Origin: Symbiodinium natans
Lineage: Eukaryota; Sar; Dinophyceae; Suessiales; Symbiodiniaceae
Direction of reading: 5' to 3'
Length of the DNA: 64,000 nucleotides
NCBI GenBank assembly: GCA_905221605.1
Contig: CAJNDS010000184.1
Location: forward strand, 7,501 to 71,500
The notes below the pieces were generated by a model. That model was not told where the DNA came from, did no database searches, and worked only from the letters and a program-made list of their open reading frames with translations. The position numbers were made by a program, and so were the translations under genes. Below, one piece after another: positions 31,851 to 42,461 of the stretch (position 1 is its first letter; the number at the start of each line of letters is the position of its first letter).

Positions 31851-32229
31851 GGATTTCGTTTGCCGCGAATTTCCTGGGTCAAACAATCGAACGACAATTG
31901 TTGACACCAATGAATCCAAAGCTGGCCTTTTTGTCTGGAGTTTGCCGGAAGGCCACATTTCGACTTCATCTACATGTACATTGACTGGGTAGCCTTTCGG
32001 CCATGTGCACAGTCTCAGCTGAAACAAGGCGCGAGGAGCGTGCATGATCTAAACCGCTGCCTCACTGAAACAGAAGCCCGAAAGTCAGATGTTTCGGCGC
32101 GGAAGTCCTGGATTCGGATATCCTGCTGAGGTCTTCGCGTGGTCTTGCTCTACGGCATGTTCTTTCAATGTGGTGCAGGTCGTGCCTGCCGTTGTGCAAC
32201 ATGGTTGCCATGATCTGGATCCTGATCAG

Positions 32230-32610
32230 CAATTTGCCGCATGTTCAACGAACACATCCCTGTTCATGGGCTGTCAGCACACCGCAACCCACAGTACAAC
32301 TACATTCAAGCGTTGTGTGCGTGGCAGGGTCAGCCGTCAAAAATCTTGCCAGAAAAGAATTACTACCTGTTGGAGGCGCTGAACGAGCAGCCTGCGTATT
32401 GTGGATGTGCAGGGGCATTGACGGCATTGACTTGGGTCCGAAGTGGCACCTTTCAAGTTGCAAGTTCTACATTCTACAGGGATGGCATGCCCATCATGAA
32501 CGTGAATGAAGATACTAAGCTGCAGAAAGCCTCCATTAACGACTCTATGCCACTACGCAAATGCGCAACGCATTTTGAATGTATTGAGTCTCAGTGTAGG
32601 TCCGAATGAA
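32230..32610 (+). CDS. Protein-like exon, unassigned
   Basis: After a CCTGATCAG acceptor-like site the frame reads ICRMFNEHIPVHGLSAHRNP, QYNYIQALCAWQGQPSKILP and EKNYYLLEALNEQPAYCGC. Composition is convincing up to about 32405, where a GTATTG donor-like site may end the exon; the rest of the open frame is weaker. Another frame just upstream (32089-32240, FGYPAEVFAWSCSTACSFNV) may be the preceding exon. The family is unknown to me. Confidence 0.4.
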
Positions 32611-33468
32611 ACTTTCTAGAACCGAGTGACTTGACCAGATTGTACGAACATGTGTGGGCTTTTTCTTAGTGCTGGACACTAGGACTAAGAGCTGGCTAAC
32701 AAGAGTGTAAAGGCTGAAGCTTTGTACAAAACGTTGCTGAAGTCCGCCGGCTTAGAAGAGGAGCAAACTTTGGACTTCCTGAGTCTTGGACGTGTGACTG
32801 GTTGTGACGTACAGGTACACCTGATACGGGGAGGCATGCTTGCCGTGGCCACAACCATTCTCCATTTTTGAGATCGCCCAACAACGGAATCTGCCTGGCA
32901 CCATCGGCTTCGCAGCTGGCACCTCAATTGGATTTGTGAAGCTGTTGCAAGTCTGAGTGCCCGCATGTGGCAAACACATGACGCACAGCACGGCTGACTA
33001 TGTGCTCAAATGTTCTCAGTTCTGCACGAGCATTGACTTGGCAACTCCCCCTCGCAGCTTCAAGAAACCCATTCAATGTTTTCATATGTTTTCGCCCTTG
33101 TCGCAAATGCAGAGTTGTGCAACCTTTGCTGGCCGTGCTGAGGCCAGCCTGGAGGTAGAGTCACGCTTCCAACCTAGGTTTTGGTTCAAACGGCGGAATT
33201 CCTACAGTGCGTACAGAAACCGTAAGTGCAAGCATGCGGTATCCATTTCTTATCCACAAAAGTCGCTTGCTACTGGTGCAGGCAGGCTCTGCTCAGCATG
33301 TGTTCACGCAGATACTGTCTGGCAGCGCGACCCGAGAAGCACATCGCGCTGTCCTGGACAGCAGACATCAGATTAGGTGCTGCACGCGCAAAACGGTGAA
33401 GGGTTATGTTGTGAGCAGCTGCCAGCATGATTGTTGCGTGTGCGTGCGCATGTGTCTGCACGTGTGTC

Positions 33469-33473
<5 letters not shown>

Positions 33474-33504
<31 letters not shown>

Positions 33505-33520
33505 TGTGTCTCTGTGTGGG
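33474..33520. repeat. (GT)n microsatellite
   Basis: A GTGTGTGT run is interrupted by GGGTGTGTGTC near its end. From 32,620 to 33,940 no confident exon was found; several open frames overlap on both strands. Confidence 0.95.
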
Positions 33521-33949
33521 GGGTTTTGAAGCAGGGGAAGCCATCTCCCGGAGTCCCAAGTTCCGCAGCCTACCCCTTTTGAGGGTTGCACCCGGGGCAA
33601 GGAACGTGTGAGGGAGCTGCTTAACGGACGTTCAAGGTTCTCTCATTTCTATTTCATTATTCTTACGCGTGTTGTTTGTCAGTGCCTTAGCTTTGTTTCT
33701 TGGGTTGAGCCTATTGAGTCTGAGAAGCCCTACAACATCTTGACTTTTGAGGTCTCCACGTGGTGAAGTGTGATTATCTTGCACATGGCCTTCTGTGCCT
33801 GGTGGGTTTGGTGCTGATGTTGTGTACACGTTTTCAATGCGCGAACCGCTCCCAATAAGCGCTTGCGGAAGACGGAAGTCCTGTGTCGCCGTGGCAACTC
33901 TCACCTTTGGACTGTCCCAGACGAGGCTACGTCACTGGAGGCCCTTCAC

Positions 33950-34112
33950 CCGTGCGTGTATGTATGTATGTATGTACGTAAGTAGGTAGGTCGGCATGTA
34001 TGTATGTCTGTATGTGCGTGCGTGCGCGCGTGCCTGTGTGTGTGTGTGTGTGTGTGTCTGCGTGTGTGTGTGTGTGTGTGTGTGTGTCTCTGTGTGTGTG
34101 TGTGTGTCTCTG

Positions 34113-34175
<63 letters not shown>

Positions 34176-34192
34176 GTGTGCGTGTGTTGTTG
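33950..34192. repeat. Compound (TGTA)n/(TG)n/(TCTG)n microsatellite
   Basis: TGTA repeats at 33957-34014 pass into TG repeats and finally into about fifteen pure TCTG units (34115-34175). All three frames of both strands are open across it, which produces long spurious Val/Cys or Thr/His frames. Two imperfect copies of a GCCACGCCNGCCAGTGTTTTC-like segment follow at 34199 and 34337. Confidence 0.97.
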
Positions 34193-35000
34193 ACAAGTAC
34201 CACGCCTGCCAGTGTTTTCAGCATTTCGCAGTCTTTATTTTGGGGATGTGCTTTTGCGATTTCGTTGTCGGGCTTTGTGTTTTATGAGTGTTCAGGGTGG
34301 AACGGGGTAGCTGCAATGTGGTCTTATGTTGAAAAGTGCCACGCCCGCCAGTGTTTTCGGCATTTCGCATGTTTTGTTTGGGGGCTGGAGTGTTCAGGGT
34401 GCAACGGGCTTGCAGTGGTTCAAGCTTATGGCTTTGGGGTTGCGAGGAGACGTTAAGCACGGAAAGCACGGTTTTGGTCCGAAAGTCACCAAGAAGTGCC
34501 GAAACTAGCGTTTTACCCAGGGCCGCTAACGCCCTCGCGAGCCAAAACTACCTGTAAGCCTGCATTAATCCACGTAACAACCAATGCTAAAGGAGCAGTC
34601 AGTTCCATGACCACTTCGAGTGGTGCCCAAGCCCAAAAGAGAGGCAAAACATCATGTACAGCCTTCAAGTTCTCAATTTCTTTATTCCATCTCACCCATC
34701 CTAAGTAGCGACAGTAAACTTCAGCAGTGTTTATTGCAGCTGCTCTTATGATTCTTTAGGCTCCGGTGGCATTGCTTGCATTGGATGAGTTTCTTGGAGC
34801 GGGACAAGTACGGTCACCACTTCTGCGCAGTTCGCAAAGGCAAAAGGCTTTCTGCAGTTACAAAGATGGAGCTCATGAAGCGAAGATGTAACATGGCGCA
34901 ACTGTGGCCGCGAAACATGGTGAGCAGCCTGCTTGGGGCGGTCAGGCTGTAGCCTCACAATTTGAGCGCGCTTCTGGCTGTGACTGTGCGACCTGACAAC

Positions 35001-36093
35001 TCAATCAGCTGTACCTCCGCCGAGTGGACGCAGCCTCAACTTGGAACTTGTGGAAACTTTGGTTGTCTTCCTTTGGCTGCAACTTTCATTCTCGACTGCA
35101 GTCCACTGTGAAAACTTCTTTGCCAACCATTGGACCATGTCGACCCTGAAACTGTAAACTGTAAATCTTGGATTGCCAACCCTGATTTGCACAGGAAGGC
35201 ATGAATCGAGATCATCATTCGTATTCCAAGTGGCGCGGTCAGCGGTTTGCTCTCGCTCGGATCCAGCAAGGAGTTGTTGCCTTGGAAGCATTTACAGGTC
35301 CAAAATCACTTCTTCATGGGCAGCCAGCTTGAGGACATAACGATTCTGCAGCGTCCGTGAAAGAGGTGTTTTCAGGCTCTTGCTCATGCAAGGAAGAACA
35401 GGAAGAACACTCTTTCAGGCCACACTGCGCATCGGACATCACATGTCCGCACGTCGCAGGTCGTACTCAGACTTTCTCAGACTACTTGCTTGAAGCACCA
35501 TACCTTCCACCATGTAATATCCTGCATCTCCCTGCAGAGGGCTCGCAAGTCTTTGTGAATGAGGAATCGCAGTCCAGCGTGGAGAGGGTTTGGTCTTTAC
35601 ATAGGGTTTATTGAGTTTATTGCCACGAAGACAAACACCAAACTGCAGCTGCATCATCGTTCTTGCTATAACCTTCACCTTTTGACCCCGTGGGCTCTGC
35701 CGGGTTCCACAGCTGTCCAAGCAGCCCGCATGATTCATGAGCACTCGTGCAAATGTCAACATTGTGCACTGCATGTGAGATAATTTTCCATGTTTCCCCA
35801 TCGCCGTTTGTTGACTCAGCTACCGGATTCTGGATGATCCAGTCCATACTCCACCATATGTCTTGGAAGTGAAGTTTTGCAGTTGAGACTTTCAGTTTCG
35901 TGAAGCTGCCCTGTACTTGACAGATCTGCCAGCCTACGATCCAGAACAGATCAGAATTAATTCGCGCGGCATAGAAACACTTAGCCTTCTTGTCCACCTG
36001 CCTGAAGCAGAGACCGGAGACCACGATTCTGACGGTATTTTGGCTTTCTGCAATCAAGACACGTGCAATTTCGTCTTGACATGTCTCATGCAA
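35001..36093 (-). CDS. Possible multi-exon unassigned gene
   Basis: Two minus-strand frames look protein-like. The first (35617-36093) reads NTVRIVVSGLCFRQVDKKAK, CFYAARINSDLFWIVGWQIC and KLHFQDIWWSMDWIIQNPVA. The second (35001-35291) reads CLPVQIRVGNPRFTVYSFRV and DMVQWLAKKFSQWTAVEN. They may be exons of one gene. Plus-strand frames overlap both. No family is recognised. Confidence 0.35.
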
Positions 36094-36798
36094 CTTATCA
36101 AAACTCTGTCAGGAGCCCCTCGTGCTTGCACATCCAGTTCCCGCAGCGGGATTTATCACTGTCACGTCACTGCACGATTCTACAACCTCGCCTGGAAATC
36201 AAACGGGTTTGTGTTTCGACGTACAACCAAGGGAAGTGGAGAATATGAAGTGAACATTAGCAGCGAGCGCAGCATCGGCTTTTCGCACGATGAAAACTGC
36301 CCGACCCATCAAGTATTCAAGTTGCAATGGCGAGCCTGCATTTGTTTGCCGGAGATAGTCGGTAACGGATGGTAGCGGCGCAGTTTCGGGAGCTCTGACA
36401 GGATGTCTTAAATATGCTGATCGAGAGAATGCATTTATCCGTCCATCACATGAAAATCAGTAGTCGAAGCTACTAGACCAGTCATCGATTGCTTAGTCCA
36501 GGTCGCCAAGCGGGAATTGTCTGGGCACAGTGCAGGCTAGGATTTTCTAGTGAAACATTGCACGGATTTTGCACGATTATGTTTGCCAAAGACTTCGCGG
36601 AAATGTTTCTGAAGGCTGCACTTCTCTCCGATGCTGCAAGCCCACTCACAGTTCATGAAACACAACAACTTACCGTCCCGGAATGCATTCGTCACCTACT
36701 CATGAACTCAAAACACATTTGCTGCCCGACAGCTTCATCATCCACTGACTTTCAGCATCACCGTTTGTCATAAAACCCGATGTCATGTTGCATCTAAT

Positions 36799-37699
36799 TT
36801 GCCAGGCAAGTGGCCACAACTTCATGTTCATGACAAGCAGCTATCGCTGCAATCACTTTTTACCCTCCTTGCTCTTGAGTGTAGCCCTAGCAAGTTTGAG
36901 CCTGCGCAAGCAAATTCTCTCAGGCCTCTGATATGTCTGTGTCCCGGCACGTTGTTGGGGACAGCTACTTCGGGCAAAGACCACGAAGTTTTGGCCAGAA
37001 CACTAGAGGAAAACGCTGAAAGCATGACAATTCTAACATCAGCATCCTACCAAGCCTGGTCAGAACAGCTCATGCCCTCATGCCGCCGAGATGCTCAACG
37101 AAAGGCTCAGCCGGGAACCTCCCATGAGCAAAACGGAGCCAACCAAGCAACTGACAAGAGTATCGCTGAGCGACATGGCTGGCATGGTATATGGCCCCAT
37201 GCGCACTCTACACAGAAGCTCAGTTGTCATTTCCAGGCCTGAGAAGCCGAGGTTGGTGAGGCGGCCAGTATCTGTGACAGTGACACGCCAATGTTTCAAG
37301 TTCACTTTTATCATGCTCCCTTGCGGCTTTCTTCTATTTGGGATTGACGGGCACGTTTGCTTCTGTCAGGCACTGGCCGAAGTTATCTACGCGAAGTGCG
37401 ATCGAAAGAGGCAGCGGGCGCCGGATGCTGAATATCACATGATTTGTAGCCAACGGGCCCCATCGAATGCGTCACAAACTACATGGTACGCATATCAAGC
37501 TGCTATGGCCAGCTGGGCTAAGCATGACACATTGCTAAAAGGGCCCACCGAAGTGCAGGCGGAAGGCACCCGCCTTCAGGCGTTGGGCCCATTGCAGCTT
37601 TCTGCAAGGATCCATCCTGCATCATGCGACATGCACGAAGCCAGCAAGGCTCATGAAGGCTACGTCATCGTGTGGGCGAGCAAGAGTGGATTGGATTGA
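36799..37699 (+). CDS. Overlapping open frames, doubtful gene
   Basis: Frames at 36799-37242 and 37091-37699 overlap. The second contains AEVIYAKCDRKRQRAPDAEY and SQTTWYAYQAAMASWAKHDT, which look plausible; the rest is mixed. No family and no clear splice sites. From 37,700 to 38,140 I see nothing further. Confidence 0.25.
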
Positions 37700-38144
37700 T
37701 GGCTATGGGCCGTTATGCTTCATATGCGTGTCAGAAACAATAAATCTCCATGCTGGTGATGCCTTTTAGCTCTCCTCACATGCCCAAGCCGTGGGGGCAT
37801 GCAAATAATGATCGCGCCACCTCGTCACACGTGTCGATAGGCTTTCGCGGTGTCCTGAGGTCACTTTCTGGGCACCGCGCTGCCTTTCCATGAGCATCTG
37901 TGGTGCAGTTTGTTCCCCTCCTCGCACATGCCTCTGGAGAAGCTAAGGGGCAGGTGTCCTTTCAAGGCCAATGCTGGACATGGTACGTAGAGTGTAGAAC
38001 GACTGAGGCCTCTGGAACATGTGCTAGGTCAAAGTCATGCACAAAGCGACTCTCTGGGTGCTCCTCCTTGGTAGCACCGGGCGGTCTCCGAGCCTTGTAA
38101 GCAGGTCTGTGTTGTTCGATGTTTTTGGGTGCCACACGGTGCCA

Positions 38145-39704
38145 TCACTTGGACTCAATTTTTTCGCGCGGAGAGAGGTCTGCAACGCTCAGTGACTCAC
38201 GCACCGCTACTGAAGGCAAGCTAGCAGCCGCCGGCATATCAACAGGAATGTCCCACGTGTTTCCAACCCGAACACTGTGCTGCACCACTGCCAAAAGGAC
38301 TTCATCAAGGTACACATGTTGCTTCACCGTCTTCACACAAGCAATTTCGAACGGAAGGCATCTCTTGAGATCCGATGTTGAGATAGCGCCCAGTCGACAT
38401 GGCTTGAGACGCGCGACAGGAGTCCAGCTGTGGCAGGCTTTCTCGCATGTGGCAGCGGCAAGGGTCAGAAGAATTTTGGGGGGCTGTGCAAATTGCTGCA
38501 ACAAAGCGAGCATCAGCTTCCAGTGACCACCTCGCTGAAGCATATTCCCGAGGATGCCATACGTCAAAGCATCTCGTGGATGCAGGTGGTCTCTTTGGTC
38601 TCTTCCGCACCCCAGCTGCATCACCAACTCCCACTGCCGACCTGCAGAACACGCAGCAAGCAAAGAGTTGTTTGCAACCAGGTTCGCTTTGAGACCCATT
38701 GCACGAAGTTGGTGAAAGTACAGTCTGATAGCTTGCCGCCAAAAGCTGGCAGTTTCCACAGCTGAAAGAAGTGAGGTGAATGTGATGATGTCACCCTGAC
38801 AACTGCTTTCACGCAAGTCGTTGAAAACAGCAAGTGCGAATGGCCAACGCCGTGCGTTTGAGCATGATGTCATTATGGTATTGAAGGTGGTGGTGTTGGG
38901 CTTGACGCTGTCTGTTGCCATTCTCGCATACAGTTCGAGGACTCTTTGCCAACGTTGGCCAGCGGCATAAGCGCTTGCGGTGGCGTTGAATGTCACAATG
39001 TCAACAGGCTTGGAAGTCAACCCTCTGTGCCGACCAGCTTGCGAGAACAGAAAACAAGCCACATCCCAGCGCCCTGCATTCCGACAGGCTGCAATAGCTG
39101 AGTTCAATGACACCAAGTCGCTAGAGACAACAAGATCCTGATAGAGCAAGCTAATGGAACTTGCCCATCGTGCACTTAAAGAGCATGCGGAAAGCAAGGA
39201 ATTCAGAGTGATGACCGTGGGCTGTAAGCGTCGCTCGTGTGCTCTATTCCAGATGCTGAAAGCTTCGCACCATCGTGACCCCATGGATTTAATAACGCTG
39301 TTGTACAAAACGATTGTCGCATCATCCGGAGAGTGCGTCTCTACTTCCAGCAGGAGCGACAATGCTTCTCTCCAGTGACGTGCCGAAGCCATTGATGCCA
39401 ACACTTGGCTCCAAATCACTGGATTCAGCTGGAGTCTGGCAGTCCACATCTCTTCCACTAGAAGTAAGGATGCCGTCCACCGAGCCCCCCGGCTGCAAGC
39501 AAGCAGTTCTGCCCCATAACTTCTCACGTCTAAGACATGCGTTGTCGAAGCGGCGCGGATGCGCGTGGCCAGCGCAATGGCCTGTTGCCACTGCGAGTTT
39601 TGGGACCAGCGGGAAACCCAGTAGGTGTACTTCTTTGGGGTCAGCCACTGCAAACTCACAGTTGCAAGGTCTGCAGCTGCTCCCCGGCTGAGGCTGCATC
39701 GCAT
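38145..39704 (-). CDS. PPR (pentatricopeptide repeat) protein, intronless
   Basis: A single 519-codon frame runs from an ATG at 39702-39704 to the stop at 38145. From about residue 25 to 385 it consists of roughly ten repeats of about 35 residues with the PPR pattern: VVSLNSAIAACRNAGRWDVA in the middle, TTFNTIMTSCSNARRWPFAL next, then ITFTSLLSAVETASFWRQAI. PPR proteins bind single-stranded RNA and mostly act in plastid or mitochondrial RNA cleavage, editing or stability. No catalytic E, DYW or SMR domain is visible in the non-repeat C-terminal 130 residues. The Trp after the Arg in many repeats is typical of dinoflagellate members. It is the only long uninterrupted coding region here. Confidence 0.93.
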   Translation of the reverse strand: MRCSLSRGAAADLATVSLQWLTPKKYTYWVSRWSQNSQWQQAIALATRIRAASTTHVLDVRSYGAELLACSRGARWTASLLLVEEMWTARLQLNPVIWSQVLASMASARHWREALSLLLEVETHSPDDATIVLYNSVIKSMGSRWCEAFSIWNRAHERRLQPTVITLNSLLSACSLSARWASSISLLYQDLVVSSDLVSLNSAIAACRNAGRWDVACFLFSQAGRHRGLTSKPVDIVTFNATASAYAAGQRWQRVLELYARMATDSVKPNTTTFNTIMTSCSNARRWPFALAVFNDLRESSCQGDIITFTSLLSAVETASFWRQAIRLYFHQLRAMGLKANLVANNSLLAACSAGRQWELVMQLGCGRDQRDHLHPRDALTYGILGNMLQRGGHWKLMLALLQQFAQPPKILLTLAAATCEKACHSWTPVARLKPCRLGAISTSDLKRCLPFEIACVKTVKQHVYLDEVLLAVVQHSVRVGNTWDIPVDMPAAASLPSVAVRESLSVADLSPREKIESK

Positions 39705-40806
39705 TCTGCATCATACCCTTCCACTCATTCATGAAGCATTGGAAACGAGAAAATGTCATGCTGATGCACACACCTGAAGCAGGAGTGGGCAACTTGAGCC
39801 GATGGCGGCAAATGTGAACCGTTTGCAGCAGTGGGAACTTTCGCATCGCGGTGCCCGAAGGCTTTTGTCGGTGCAAGCTGCTGCCAGCTTTTAAGCCTTC
39901 TTTGTTCACGTTGCGGTCTCAACTGGGTAAGACGGCAAAACCTTGTACATTTCATTGGCCTCAGATTTCAGAGACGCCAAGGAGCAGCCGAGCAATACCA
40001 TGATCATTCCTTAGACCAGCCGGCATCCCTATGAAGTCCCTGAGTGGCGAGCACCCAAGAAAGATGTTACGACTCGTCGGGTGGAATCTAGGAGTTACAC
40101 AGCATAGGATCCTGCTACTAGTGTTCGGGCCATCAGTTCTGCTGTCATCCTGTGTTTGGCGCACTGCAGTGCTGACACGGCTCCGATCAGCTTGGACATG
40201 TTCGGCACTTTGCCGAGCAAGATAAAGTTCCTTACACATGCCCGGCTCAACAGGCAGCCCAAAGATGGACATCGCTTCGAGTACAAAGTCAATCTCAAAA
40301 CAAGAAGAGCTCCAATACAACGACTTCAAGCAACAAAAGATTTGAACATGTATTTGCATATGCACATGTACAGACATGTATATGTAATGTATGCGGATTT
40401 GTACATGCTTGAAGCGCAGTGGTCAAAAATCAGCATCCGCCGAGGTGTCGGGCCGTGTCCCACCTCCAATCCCAACACCTGAAAATTAAATGGGCGACAA
40501 GGGCCTGAACGAGCGGGCGGAGGGGGCCGGGCCGGCGATGGGGGAGGGCGGGGCCGCCCACTTTGGCCCCCTCCACTCGCAAACACAAGGCTCGATTCAC
40601 ACAAGGTTTTGAAGGATGTCGTCTGCCGAGTCTACTGATGGCACGATGTTCATTGAAGCAAGCCTTGATCTGCAGTTGTAAGCCTGCTTGACGAAAAATC
40701 CGCTCTCATTGTGTAAACACCCAGCCTCTTGCTCTCATTCTATTTCCTTTTGTTGAACCTGATTTGGCTTTTTGATCTTGGGTAGATTTTTGACCCCCCT
40801 CAGTCC

Positions 40807-41073
40807 CTACATGTTCAGTGTTTGTGTGCATACATGCGCAAAACAAGTCTCGCCAGGCAGCAGGATACACATAGGGACCGAATTGCTGTCGATGATTGCA
40901 GTGGCCAACGCAGCCTTCGAGTCCGGGACTTCGTAGGACACCACGACTGAGAATAGCCCCAACATGGATGCCAAGGCATTGAACAAAGGCCAGACCAGAG
41001 TTGCAGGACTGAGCACGCAAATGTAGCTTCCGTCTGACAGAAGCAGTCGAAGCAGTATGAAACCTTCACGGTG
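40807..41073 (-). CDS. Protein-like exon, unassigned
   Basis: The frame reads HREGFILLRLLLSDGSYI, CVLSPATLVWPLFNALASML, GLFSVVVSYEVPDSKAALAT and AIIDSNSVPMCILLPGE. An acceptor-like GTGAAG lies at its 5' side and the frame is open to a stop at 40807. It is one of the best unassigned exons by composition and may belong to the same gene as the exon at 41532-41762. No family is recognised. Confidence 0.45.
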   Translation of the reverse strand, partial: HREGFILLRLLLSDGSYICVLSPATLVWPLFNALASMLGLFSVVVSYEVPDSKAALATAIIDSNSVPMCILLPGETCFAHVCTQTLNM

Positions 41074-41531
41074 TCATGATGGGGCAGACAACAAGCCATG
41101 AAAGGCCGAAAAACAGGTTGTGACTGAACAACGCGCACTTATCGCTAGTTATAGTGCTTTCCCTTGTTTGGCCGAGGCTGTTTCGAGAGGTTGCATAGGG
41201 TTATCTGGGCCAAACTTTTATGTTAAGAAAACGACAGAAATTCACAAAGAAGAAAGCCACCACCAACAACCAGAAGCCAATTTGCAGACTTTCACATTCA
41301 GTTCGGGCACAAACATCCTAAACACAGGGCTTTTTGAGAGCACAGACGTCCTCATCCATGAGAGTCCTAGCTGTCACGGAGGATATGGTGCAAGAACGCC
41401 GGCCACAAGTAGGCCATAGTAGGCCTGAGCACCTTCATGGGCAGTCTCGTGGAAGCCGGTCTTTTGAATCCGGTGGATCAGCCCCCAAATTATGACATTC
41501 CTGCTTCGCCCCCTGTTGTGCTCGTCTCTCA

Positions 41532-41762
41532 GGGCTGCCTCTTTTCCCTGAGATGCTGCAGGAATTCAAGTTTCTTTGCGGGAATCTGGATCCCAGCTGG
41601 TACAATCCAAAAGAGCTGAACAGCCCCGTATTTTATGCCGTGGCCCGACTCTCCCAACCGATAGTTCTCAGTCGGGGAACGGGCAACACCACATTCCAAT
41701 TTTCTCACGCCAACTTGTAAGTACAAGCCAATTTGGCGAAGCCACCCGCCAAAAGCAGGAAG
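41532..41762 (-). CDS. Protein-like exon, unassigned
   Basis: A CAGTGTTTTATAG acceptor ends at 41763. The frame then reads LPAFGGWLRQIGLYLQVGVR, KLECGVARSPTENYRLGESG, HGIKYGAVQLFWIVPAGIQI and PAKKLEFLQHLREKRQP to a stop at 41529. Composition and the clean acceptor support a genuine exon. It is the likely upstream neighbour of the exon at 40807-41073. Confidence 0.5.
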
Positions 41763-41914
41763 CTATAAAACACTGTGACGAAAGTGGACAGAACAAGTTG
41801 AACACGAGTTGTTCTAGCGTCACCCACATAGATGCATGAACCTGGGTTCTGGGGAACAGAGACGGCCCGAAAGATCTCAAAGATCTGTATCAGAGGCAGA
41901 AGAAGGGGCGAACC

Positions 41915-41979
41915 GCCTAGGCCCTAGGGCCTAGGGCCTAGGGCCTAGGGCCTAGGGCCTAGGGCCTAGGGCCTAGGAT
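41915..41979. repeat. (CCTAGGGC)n 8-base tandem array
   Basis: About eight copies of CCTAGGGC run from 41915 to 41979, ending in CCTAGGATCC. Every unit contains the palindrome CCTAGG. Confidence 0.95.
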
Positions 41980-42144
41980 CCCGAAGCCTCGAGACATGGC
42001 GCCACCGGAAGGGAAGCCGAAAACAACCGTGTCGAGGCCTCTTGAGAGCCGTCAAAAACCCAGGAGAGGCTGGGTTCCGAGTCAAAAGTTTGAAACCGAG
42101 AATCACCGAGGCAGGTTTGAGCCTTGTAGACTTAGAAGGCAAGG

Positions 42145-42461
42145 CTAGGCACACACACACACACAGGAAACACAAACTGAAGCATTGCCTAGTCCTGAAG
42201 CAGTCTCCAACTTGAAGGAGACGTACAAGACATACAGAACTAGGTTTGTTCCGGATTCCTCCACTCTTGACATTCCTAGTGAAGCAACAACAACTTGGCA
42301 AGCGCCTAGCAGGCCAGACAAGAACACGATGCTGACGGTTTTTGGCCGTGAAGGTAGATCGGCTTCACCAGCTAAGCGGATGGTGATAATGGAGGCAGCG
42401 TAGAAGCCACACGAAACGCATATCCAAAGAAAGGATCCTTGGTTTCCATTCAGACCCATTT
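42145..42461 (-). CDS. Transporter exon, start of second EamA-like half
   Basis: A GTTTTTTCAACAG acceptor ends at 42462. The frame reads MGLNGNQGSFLWICVSCGFY, AASIITIRLAGEADLPSR and TVSIVFLSGLLGACQVVVAS, with two hydrophobic helices, before running into a (CA)n stretch near 42150. The true 3' end is probably before about 42240. Confidence 0.6.

Noticed and set aside
33996-34456. Val/Cys-rich frames on the plus strand and Thr/His-rich frames on the minus strand
   Set aside because: They translate the TG/TCTG microsatellite and have no protein character outside it.
39322-39909. Minus-strand frame of 195 codons overlapping the start of the PPR gene, and 38305-38742
   Set aside because: They are in alternative frames of the PPR coding region, and the PPR repeats are unambiguous.
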